This document shows positions 34,001 to 46,000 of a DNA stretch of 64,000 nt, piece by piece. The position numbers and the translations under genes are program-made. The first letter of the stretch is position 1, and each line of letters begins with the position of its first letter. The notes under the pieces were generated by a model. The model searched no databases, had not been told where the DNA came from, and saw nothing but the letters and a program-made list of their open reading frames with translations. This DNA comes from Euptelea pleiosperma (Eukaryota > Streptophyta > Magnoliopsida > Ranunculales > Eupteleaceae): assembly GCA_035048495.1 (NCBI GenBank), contig CM068549.1, positions 15,471,103 through 15,535,102 of the forward strand, in the 5' to 3' direction.

Positions 34001-37000
34001 ATAATGCTGAGCCGAATCTTGTATTCATATGCATATAAAAAAGTGAAATGGAACAAAGAAATGAATAGACAGTTCACTATGGAAACTTGATCATCTAATC
34101 TTTTTAATCCCATTTTCTCTGTAAAAGATCTCTTTCTGTGTACATTACCTCACCCTTTACACTTGACTGTTGGCCATCTGTATTCAGGTTGGTTCAGGCA
34201 AATCATCCTTGTTAAATTCAATTTTAGGAGAAATGCGGCTCATTCATGGTTCGGTACATTCTCGTGGTTCAGTAGCATATGTATCACAGGTTCATCTATT
34301 CTTCTTAGCAAGAACATGCCTAATCTTTGTGCTTCTAATAGAATAGAATATCCTTATGCTGGCTGTTGCCAATTGTACCTGTAGGTGTCATGGATTCTGT
34401 CGGGCACAATACGTGATAATATCTTGTTTGGAAAGGATTATGACACTAAAAGGTTACATGCATGAACTTCAAAAAATATTTCTGATTCAATGGAAATTTT
34501 GTTATTTGTCCTCTATTTTACCAGTGTCCATCTCTACATCTTATTTTCTGAATTGATGCACATTGAAAGTCAGAAACTTTTCCTTGTTGCTAATTTTTTT
34601 CCTACCTGAACTCCTCAAAAAGAAAATCCGGACAGAAGCTTTCTCATTTCTATGAACTCTCGATTCCCCCACTTTGAGCAGATATGCAGAAGTACTGCAG
34701 GCATGTGCACTTGATGTTGATGTATCACTAATGGTTGGGAGAGACCTAGCTTATATTGGAGAGAAGGGAGTCAACTTATCAGGTGGACAGAAAGCACGTC
34801 TCGCATTGGCAAGGTAAAATCTATTTTGCTAATCTGAGTGGTTAACTTCATATAGTTACCAATATTGGAAAATTTTGTCCCAGTCCTTATCATAAGTTGA
34901 GCAATTTCCAGGGCTGTGTATTGTGGTGCGGATATATTCATGCTCGATGATGTGCTCAGCGCAGTTGATGCACAAGTGGCCTGTTGGATTTTATACAATG
35001 CTATCCTGGGCCCTTTGATGAATCAGCGGACGCGCATTCTCTGTACTCATAATGTTCAGGTTGTTCCTTTACTAAGTCATTTCAAACCATTTTGCTTGAG
35101 AAAAGTTTATGGGTTAGTAGGTAGAAAGAGAAGCATTAGATATTCTGGGTACTAACATACTCACGATAGTACCTACTACCTACTACTCAGTATATATTAC
35201 ACAAATGGTGCATATTCTTTTCAATATGAACTGTTCACTCAGTACATCTCATTTTACCATCCAATTAAGTACACCTTTTTTTCTAACTGCTGGCCTTGTA
35301 TTTCTGGCCATCCAGAAATGATTTAATTGGTTGGGTAATTAGGATCATCCAATTGGGCTGATTTTGTCTCACAAATCTTCTGGATGGCCCCGAAAATTGG
35401 TCCATTTGGACTTAGAAAAGTATGCACTTCTTTTATGGTAGATGCTTCTACTATCAAATCATAGTAGTGGTGGACTATCCCATATGTGCCCCCACGTACA
35501 AAATGATACCAGGTCTCTGTTGTTGTTTGAGGTTGTCACCAATATGCTAAAGATTGAGAGAGAGAGATAATGGAGGTTAGGGAGAGAATGAGAGATTAGG
35601 GTTTGAGAGAGAATGGAGAGATTGAAGTGAATATTCAATCTCCCATATGTAATATTTATAAGTAGGGGAAACCCCTTCTACAAGTAAAGGAGAAATCATC
35701 CACTAACATGAAATAAAGAGATTGTGGGTTAAGTGGATGGGCTCATCACTTAACCCATAAGAAATAGAGAATAAACCTCAAGTGGGGTAGTGGAACGCAG
35801 CCCACTAAGAACACCCCCACGTGGGTGTACATAGAATCTAACACTCCCCCCTCAAACTGGTGCGAAAATATCCATCATGCCCAGCTTGGCTATCAATGTA
35901 TTCAGGATTAACTTGTTAACTCCCTTAGTAAGTATATCGGCAACCTGCTCCTGAGTCCTTACATAGGGTGTACAAATCAATCCCTGTTGAAGCTTCTCCT
36001 TGATGAAGTGCCTATCAACCTCGATGTGTTTAGTTCTGTCATGCTGAACTGGGTTGTGAGCAATGCTAATAGCCGCTTTGTTGTCGCAATAGAGGCTCAT
36101 TGGGTCTGTCACCTTGACTCCTAGTTCTACTAACATGATCTTCAGCTACAAGAGCTCACATACTCCATGTGCCATGAAGCGGAACTCTGCCTCTGCACTG
36201 GATCGGGCAACAACTGGTTGTTTCTTGCTCCTCCAAGACACCAAGTTGCCTCCAACAAAGGTACAATAACTTGATGTAGACCGTCTATCGGTCACTGCAC
36301 CTGCCCAATCAGCATCACTGTATGATTCCACCCTGAGGTGGCCATGAACTCCAAACAATATGCCTTGACCTGGTGACCCCTTGAGATACCGAAGAACTCT
36401 GTATGCAGCCTCAAGATGTGGTGACCGAGGTGAATGCATGAATCGGCTAACGACGCTTACTGCATAAGCAATGTCAGGCCGTGTATGGGCAAGATATATC
36501 AATCTGCCAACCAATCACTGAAATAAGGCAGGATCACCTAGAAGTGTACCGTCCTTGGAATTCAACTAATGGTTTTGATCAATAGGAGTATCTGCTGGTT
36601 GCGAACCCAAATACCCAGTCTCGCTCAGTAAGTCTAGGACATACTTTCTCTGTGAAATGAAGATGCCTCTCGATGACCTGGCAACCTCAATCCCTAGAAA
36701 GTATCTCAATGGTCCTAGATCTTTCGTCTCAAACTCAGACGACAAGAAGACCTTGAGCCTTGTGATCTCTGTCAGGTCACTCCCCATAATGACTATGTCA
36801 TCCACATATACGATCAATGCAGTGGTACTGGTCTGTAGATGCTTCACAAAAAGAGTGTGATCTGCCTGACTCTGTGTGTAGCCTACCTTTCTCACTGCAT
36901 TGCTGAACCATTTAAACCAAGCTCAAGGAGATTGCTTCAACCCATATAAAGCTTTCTTCAGTCTGCACACCATGTCTTCACTTCCAGCAAGCTTCAACCC

Positions 37001-40000
37001 TGGTGGCACTTTCATGTAAACTTCCTCTGTTAGGTCCCCATGTAGAAAAGGGTTCTTTACATCCAGCTGATGTAAAGGCCATGACCTGTTTGCAGCCAAG
37101 GACAGTAGAACCCTGATTGAGTTCATTTTGGCTAGAGGTGCAAATGTTTCCCGGTAATCTATCCCATAGGTCTGGGTGAACCCCTTGTCAACTAGCCGAG
37201 CTTTGTACCTATCAATGGAACCATTTGCCTTGTGCTTCATGGTGAAGACCCACTTGCACCCCACTGGTTTCTTCTCCCTGGGTAAAGAAACAAGATCCCA
37301 TGTCTTATTTTTTTCAAGAGCCTGCATTTCGTCTATCATAGCCCCTTTCCACTTTGGGTGACTAAGTGCATCTGCAATGGTAGATGGCAAGGAAACAGAC
37401 GAAACAGTGCTAACAAATGTCTAATAAGATGGAGACAATGACTGGTAAGAGATAGGGTGCTCGGTGCAAGTGCGTACACCCTTACGAAGTGCAATGGGTA
37501 TATCCTCCTCTGGAATAGGAGTCTTTGAGGACTCATGAACTAAAGCAAGGGTAGAAACAATACCTGGATCTAGATCCGAGGGTAGACTGGCAGGCACAGA
37601 ATCAGTGACTTGTCCTTTCTTCCTGGATCTCGCATAAACTCGCATATCCGCCGCTGTAGTAGTAGAAGTGTCCTTGTCAATAGTAGATACAGATTCGACC
37701 ATAGGCATAGGAGTGGAGATGGGTACAAGAACCGGCATGGGGACAGGGCTCTCGTCCATAATATCACACTCCCCCTGAAGAGAGACCCTACTGCCAAAGA
37801 ACGGAACATGCTCAGCAAAGGTGACGTCCAGAAATGTGAAACATCGACGCGAACCCGGATGATAGCATTTGTATCCCTTCTAAGTGGAAGGGTACCTCAG
37901 GAAAATACATCTCAAGGCCCGTGCATCAAGTTTGTCACGAGAGTGACGATGAACATGCACATAGCATACACACCCAAAGACTTTGGGAGGAACAATGAAG
38001 GCTGGACTATCGGGACACAGGACAGACAAAGGGGTCTGAAAGCCAAGAATGCGAGAGGGCGTGCGATTGATGAGATACGCAGCCAGAAGGATGTATTCAG
38101 ACAAAAAAGATTTTGGAACCTGCATCCCAAGACAAAGGGCACGCTCAACCTTGAGAAGACGACAATGTTTTCTTTCAACTTTCCCATTTTGTTGGGGAGT
38201 CGATGAACAAGATTTGATGTACAATGCCATGAGTGGCAAAGTAATCTATAAGGCTCCCGTCTAGGTACTCACCCCCATTATCAGATCGGATAATTTTGAG
38301 TAGGGTACTGAACTGAGTAGTGGTCATCTTGTGGAAGGTTTAAAAAATGAAAGAAACATCATCTTTCGACTTCATAAGATATACCCAGGTAAAGCCACTG
38401 AAATCATCAACAAATCTAACAAAATATCGGAATCCAAATAAAGACATCACCGGGGCAGGACCCCAGCCATCAGAATGCACAATATTGAAAGGAATAATAC
38501 TTTTATTTTCACTAAGAGGAAAAACAGTGCAACAATGCTTTGCAAGTTATCAAGTTTCACAGTGGAACGGAACATTTCAAAGAGAAGAGAAAGCAGGAAA
38601 GACACTTTAAAACTGACACAGGTACATGACCAAGCCGGTTATGCCAAAGCAATAACCGGTCTTTATTCACTCGACTACTGCTACTGATGCTAGACTGATG
38701 TGTTGAAGAAGAAACTGAACGATCCAGGAGGTACAAGCCACCTTCCTCACGTCCACTGCCAATCGTCCGCCTCGACTACAGATCCTGAAACACACAGTGA
38801 GAAGGAAAAAATATTACACTGCAATTAAGATTCTTGGTAAGGCTACCGACAGATAAAAAATTAGCTGTAAACTGAAGAACATGCAGTACCGAGGACAAGG
38901 TTAGTGCTGAAGAGGCATGAACATTGCCCTTCCCGGAAACAGAGGAAAGGGTGCCATCAGCTATCCTAAGCTTGTCAAGACCAGAACAAATAGAATAACT
39001 GGAGAAAACTGAAGACATACCAGTCATATGATCTGAGGCCCCTGAATCGATGATCCAGGAGGGACTAGAAGGAATAGTAGATACAGAGAAAGCAGATCCA
39101 GTACCTGTCTGGGCATAGGTGGAGGTAGAAGTGGAGGTAGAAGTGGAGGCTTGCCCATTGAGCTGGGCCATCATACGACGAAGTCATTCAAGATCACTGG
39201 GAGAAAAAGAGTCCATATCCCTAGTGGTAGGAGGTGCTGAGGGTGCAGTGTCCTGAGCCACAGAAAGTGCTGCAGGAGGCTCCTGTCTCGCTGAAGATCG
39301 CTGACGTGGATTTGGGCCCAAACCTGGTGGGCGCCCATACAGCTCCCAACAAGTGTCCTTCACATGATCTAGACGGCTGCAGTGATCACACTTGGGACGT
39401 CGTCTATCATCACCAGTCTTCTTCTGGAAGGATTTCTGACCCTTCTGAGACGCAGAGGCAAGGGTAGATCGATCATGAGTGTCACTACCACTACGTAGCT
39501 GCATGGCAGTGTGGCGACTATCCTCCCCCTGAATGTAGGCATAAACCTGTGCCAATGAAGTAGGGGGAGGAGATCTACCAAGTATCTGAACACGGGCAGC
39601 CTCGAAGCTAGGATGAAGGCCGAAAAGGAACTGGAATATTCGGGACTGCTCAACCATAGCACGGAAAGACTTCACATCCGCAGCAAAAACCGGGGTGTCG
39701 TCCTGATAATGATTTATCTCTTCCCATTTGCTTCGGAGAGAAGCATAATAGGTACCAAGCTTGAGCTCCCCCTGTAGGAGACAAGCAATCTCTTGCTCTA
39801 ACTCATAGAGCTTCGCAAAGTTGCCAACCTGGGAATAGGTTTCGGTAACAGAATCCCTGATTTCCCTCGCTGTAGGAAGGAACATGAACCCCCTGCTGAT
39901 CTGGGGTTGCATCGAACGGAGAAGCCAAAACATCAGCGTAAGGTTCTCCATAACCCATTTCCGGTGGGATTTGTCTGTGGACTGTCTTTCCTGTGAGGTA

Positions 40001-43000
40001 CTCACTGTAGTCATGTCCCCCGATGTACATGAGTGCCGATGTCTTCCACTCAAGATAGTTGGTCCCATCAAACTTAACCGTAGTGATGCATACTTGGGGG
40101 TTGTGGTCTCCATGAGAACCATTAGACGGAGTGCTATCCTCAACTGATGAAACCTCTGACGAACTCATCGCAGCGGAAGGCCTGGAAACAACCAACTGAT
40201 GAACAGAAGGTCTGCAGAACCTAAACCAAGGTTCGGGGGGTAGAAGTGCCCTGGGAACCTTAGTTTCCAAAAAAGTAGAAAACCCAGAAAGGCAAAACTG
40301 GATCCGGGCCAAAAACCCGGGTGACTTTTCAAACCAGAGATCCGACAGTCAGAAAAATCCCAAACCAAGCTCTATAGATCCCAGATAATCCACAGGGAGG
40401 TGCGGTTAGGGTAGAAAGCCCAAACAACGCGCAAATCTCGAGGTAAAAAAAAACCCAAAATCTGAGTCGGGGATCCGATTTTTCGAACCGGAGATCCGAC
40501 GATCAGAAAATTATCAAATGAGACTCTGTAGATCCCAGATAATCCACAAGGAGGTGCGGCTAGGGTAGAGAGCCCAAGCAGTGCACGAATTTGAAGAAAA
40601 TAAAAACCCGAAATCTGAGCCAGGGATCCGATTTTTGGAACCGGAGATCCGATGATCCAAAAATCCTAAAATAAGTTTCTATCGAGCCTTACTGGCCCTA
40701 TGAGAGGGGCGGTTTGGGTGGAAAGCCCAAAAATGACACGAATCTCAAGGAAAATCGAAACCCAAAAAACCTCGATATACGTGTTCTCCGAAAAAACTGA
40801 TAAAAAATCCTGAAGAACGGGGATAGAGTGGATCTCTGACGACTGATAGCAGGCAATACACCAGGAATGATAGATCTCTGGTTCCTTTGCTTCAAAAAAG
40901 ATCCAAGAACTTCGTAGAAGGACCCTCTGCGATTTGCTCAAAACTTGCCAAGACTTCGGATGCCCACATATACGATCTTCATGGAAACTCTAGGGGACAA
41001 TGATTTAGGCCTTAGAGTAACCATGCTCTGATACCATGTTGTTGTTTGAGGTTGTCACCAATATGCTACAGATTGAGAGAGAGAGATAATGGACGATAGG
41101 GAGAGAAGGAGAGATTACGGTTTGAGAGAGAATGGGGAGATTGAAGTGAATATTCATTCTCCCATAAGTAATATTTATAAGTAGAGGAAACTCCTTCTAC
41201 AAGTAAAGGAGAAATCGTGTGGGTCAAGTGGGGGCCCACCACTTAACCCACTAACATGAAATAAAGAGATTGTGGGTTAAGTGGGTGGGCCCATCACTTA
41301 ACCCATAAACAATAGAGAATAAACCCCACGTGGGGTAGTGGAACGCAGCCCACTAAGAACACCCCCACGTGGGTGTACATAGAATCCAATAGTCTCCACC
41401 TTGGCAGTAACACTGGGAGAAGAATTTCTTTGACTTTGGAAGGAATTTTTGCTCACTTAGTATGTATATAGGTGGTGTTGGCAATTTCTGATCATACATG
41501 AAATCTAGAGTTTGAATGAGGTTCTTAAAATGCATTCTAATTTAAATTTTTGTTTTTATTTGTCTTAAATCATAAGTACTCGTGAAAAACAGATCTAGGA
41601 TGGTCTGCCATGTAGTTTATGTGAAGCATAATCTATTTTGTTAGACTCATTGCTACATTTACCTCATGACTACAATCTAATACGGATGCAGTGCACTGCA
41701 TTACATACATGTAAGTGAAGAGGCATGACTCACGCTAATCATTCAATTAATTTTCTTTCTTCTCTTCTCCTCTTTGTCTAACCTTCCTCCCATTTCCATT
41801 TTCTTTCTCAATCCACAAACAGCAAATATGCTTCAAATGTACTATACTTGTGTTCTATGTTCTACTACATGCTAGGTTAGACTTACTGAATCAATTGCTC
41901 AAGCATGGAAGTTACAGAGGAAAAATGCTACAATGAAGAAGGGTTTTATATGCACATAGTTTTTCAAGATGAAGAAGGGTTTTTATATGCACATAGATAC
42001 ACATTATATGCTTATTATTGTTTTTGAATAACTTTATACATGCATATTATACACATTTTTTATAGTGCCACAGAGACAAGCTCTGAAGTAGTACATTCAA
42101 AGAAATAAAGAAAATCAAATAATATATGGATTGATAATTATGATACATGTACATAAAAAGTGTTTCAAGCCAGAAGGAAATTTTTTCCCATCTAGAGGCC
42201 GGTTGACCGCACAGATAGGCCAGTCAACCGACTAGATATTAGTTCTGAAAAGTTTGGAGGTTGGTCGACCGCTCAATAGGCCAGTCGTCTGGCCAACAAA
42301 AATGTGTGTTGTTTGGGAGCTCCGTCGACTACCCTACCTGGCCAGTCGACCGCCCAGAACGAAATGTTATGGATCGTTAGAGACCGGTCGACCACTCAAA
42401 CTAGCCGGTCAACCAATCCCCGAATAGTCGAAAATTAGATCATTGGAAAGGGCTGAGCTTGGCTTTAAATGCATGGTTTCTTCCCCTATTTTGGTTCTTA
42501 CTGTTTTGAAAGTAAAATCCTTGATTCCCAAGCTTCCTAAGAGCAATCTATTGATGCCCTAGTCTCCTTGAATACATTCACACAAGTAAAACCCTTGGAG
42601 ACTTCCTTGGCTTGTGAGCACCATAGTTAAATCTCATGCTCAAGCCATTCCAAGCTTCTACGAGTGGAGGTGAATGTCATACATGTGGAAAAGAGCTTGG
42701 CGAAGCATCCTATGAAGCATCAGCAACTCTCACCATTGGAATATCTTTTGAGAGGTTAGTTCGGTTATTGTTTATGAGCCTATTCTAAGAGGCATTCGGT
42801 TCCTTATTGAATTTTTATATTTATTTGAGTCAAGTTGAGTGGATTCTCGACTTACACTTGTCACGTGGATTCCCAAAATTGGTTGAGTGGATTCTCAACC
42901 GGGTTGAGATTGGGTGGATTCCCTTGCCTTGAGAGGATTCTCGTTTCTGCTTGGTTGGGTGGAGTCCTAACATTATTCTTTCAATTGTATAAGTTGTAAT

Positions 43001-46000
43001 GCTTGATTGATTGAATAAAAAGTAATTAGCTCGGTTTGAGCTTTAGAGAATGGACGTGGGTGGGTGTAGATACACCGAACCACTATAAATCTATTATCCT
43101 ATGGATCGTTCTCATTGTCTCTACCTCAATCCTTTTAGAGTGGTTGTATGCCTTAATTGCTATCATATGAATGCATGTGTATATGATTCAATTGTTGTAA
43201 TCTTAAGTTTTATTCTTAATTAGCAAAGATTTTTAAATAGTCCTATTAACCCCTCCTCTAGGACTTCTCATAGTAATAAGAAGGGAATTACACAATCATG
43301 ACTCGGCCTTCTCACAAGGGTGTTGATTTGGCTAAGTATTACTAAACATATTAGTTTGTTTATGTGGCTTTTTATATAAATTTGGATTGGAGTAAATCAA
43401 AAAGAAACTAAAGTAGTTGCATTATACTCTGCTAACAAGGACACTTCATTTTCTAAGAATTTTCCGTGTTGGACACCGTGCCGAACTCATATGTTTGACA
43501 CATTCCGACATACTTTTTCAAACAAATCTTAATTTATCCAATATTATGTTTTCAAAAAATATTTATATAGTGCTTAAATGATTTCAATGTATAGCAGCTT
43601 ATCTAAATACAATCTTTATATATTGTGGACTTAATATGAACTAAAGTATTTTAAAAATAAATCTCTCTACATATGGAGTAAATTTATAGACATGTCGGTG
43701 TATCCGGTTTGTGGGGGTCAGTGTGTCAGGAACCAACAAGTGTTTCCGTGTATTTGTTACATAGATTAAAGTTTTAACATATTATAGAGTTAATAATGGT
43801 TCTACTTCTATAACATTTTTCTTCAAGTAATGTTTTGAATTTAAGCATTTACAAATAAATGTGAATATGGTTAAGCTACAAAGTTTACAGTGTATTGGAT
43901 ACCATTTCCTGGGTCGAGTCAAGTGAGCCTGATTTGACTCAACCTTGTGTATGATCATTGAAGATAGTGTAAAATAAATTACAACATATCAAAAGGAAGG
44001 AATGTATAACAAAAGGAATTTGAAATATTTACTTTTATTGCTGCAGGCAATATCATCTGCTGATATGATTGTCGTCATGGATAAAGGACATGTGAAGTGG
44101 TCTGGAAGTTTAGCTGACTTCTTAGTTTCCCCATATTCAACAATCGCTTCACTGAAAGAATCAATGATATCTTCATCTCAACTTCTAAGACAAGAAAGCA
44201 GCAACAATGCTTCAGGTGATGCCAAACGCAATCTCCTACCAGAAAGAGACGTTATAAACATTTCTGAGGAATCACAAGAAGTCATTGATATAGAGTTGAG
44301 GAAAGAGGGTAGAGTTGAACTCAGCGTGTACAAGTGAGTAATAACTCTGGCCAAATTATGATTTGTTGCATGCAGGTGAATGGGAACAAGCTATTCTTCC
44401 ATCTTCTATTTTACATGCTGAACACATCCTGGGTAATTCTGATCACTGATTCGCCTTTCCATCGGCAACAAAGGTTTGTCGGATAGCGAGATTCATCTGA
44501 TTGGGTCATTTTTCACCTTGGAGTTCTCTTGGTGAGAGCAATCAGATTGTGGTCCCAACTCCCTTGGATGTGTACCATGTCGTTGGTAGAAGTAGGGAAA
44601 AAGGCTTCTTCCCCCTCACTTAGTATTCTTGTTATTGAATAAATGTTACTGGGTAAATACCAAAATCTAAGTCTTTTTAAAATAGGAAAATCTAACATAT
44701 TTTGATGAAATACCCAAAAACTACAATGAACTTGTGCCTTCTTGAGTTAAGGGCAGCAATATTTGTAGTTTAAGGCATTGCTCTGTGGCCTTGACAATCT
44801 ACAGCCCTTTCATGGTTCATTTCACTATTCTGAACCGTGCATTACAGAACGAGTTGCCCCTCCTGGAAGAATCAGTAAAAGAGTGGTCCGAGTGGGATTG
44901 GGTCATCCATCACAAAGTAAACACTGTGGTGTGGCTCTCTGGCCGGGACTTGGAGGTTCATGGAAAATATGGAGGTCCAACATGATTATCCGAGGGATTG
45001 TGATTTGCTAAGCCTTCACTCAGTTGTCAGATCAAGCAAGTATAATAGTTGAGTTTGGACACAGATTGGAGCCAACTAATGCAGACTGGTTTAGGATCCA
45101 TTTGCTGGATGGAGGTTTCTGTTTTTGGAGAAGTTGCCACAGGGGATGAAGAGATTTGTGGGGAGAAGCCGGGTTGTCCCACTGTGGAGGTCTAATGTGT
45201 CAGACCTGCAATTAATCACTATCTGACTCTCCAGTTTGCATCATCGCCAGATTTAGAACAGATTGCAATAGGTTCTGTGCTGGAGCTTTGGGGACTCGAC
45301 TTCATTGGGCACATTTCCAGGGAATTTTTTGCTGTCTGCAGCCAGTCTGGGGATCCCATTGTCAAAAGCCTTATGTAGACTGCAGTCTTTGGGTAGTTAA
45401 CTACAATATATTAGGGTTTTAGAGAAGTTTCGGGTATTTTGTTTATGTTATTTTTCAGTCAACTTGTCGATGCTTAGAAGTTTTGACTGTATGCTGATTC
45501 TTATCTCTTGCAGAAATTATGCCAAATTTTCCAGCTGGCTCATTACAATAATAATATGTCTTTCAGCAATTTTAATGCAAGCATCTCGCAATGGAAATGA
45601 TTTGTGGCTGTCTCACTGGGTTGATAGCACTACGGGAGGCCATAAAATGAAGTATTCCACGTCATTTTATCTGGTAATCAGTTGAATCCTCAAGTTCTAT
45701 AAATAACGATACTAGTTAAAATAATTTTTCACTTATCTCGTAATAGTATAAATGAGGTAGTCAGGTAGATGATGCCAACTTTGATTTGGCAAGAAATGTT
45801 GAATAATTCAATGACTAGAAGATTTATCAATTAAACATATTCTGCCATTCTGATTAATTGTATGTTTGTTTGTGCAGGTTATACTTAGCGTCTTCTGTAT
45901 CATAAATTCCCTTTTAACCTTGGTAAGGGCATTCTCATTTGCGTTTGGTGGTTTACGTGCTGCAGTTCAAGTACACAACAAGCTTCTTAATAAGCTTATC

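Larger units (their letters stand above)
35518..41391 (-). mobile_element. Complete Ty1/copia element G
   Basis: The target duplication is GTCTC (35513-35517 and 41392-41396). LTRs are 35518-35843 (326 bp) and 41037-41391 (355 bp), differing by roughly 17 substitutions and a deletion of about 30 bp in the left one, so it is an older insertion. The PBS complement is at 41025-41036. It sits in an ABCC intron, antisense to the gene. The polyprotein is related to B and broken. Confidence 0.93.

Noticed and set aside
35060..35512. Possible alternative exon after exon 8 (the open frame continues past the donor)
   Set aside because: The read-through has no family similarity, and exon 9 supplies the expected next NBD1 segment in phase.
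37610..38206. 198-codon plus-strand open frame
   Set aside because: It is the antisense shadow of the copia G integrase region.
43440..43760. Stretch with GGACACCG and GACATGTCGGTGT words that could be an inverted repeat element
   Set aside because: The arms are too diverged to define ends or a target duplication.
44778..45011. Two overlapping open frames in the intron between exons 9 and 10
   Set aside because: No recognisable domain, no splice-consistent join to the ABCC frame, and both are short.
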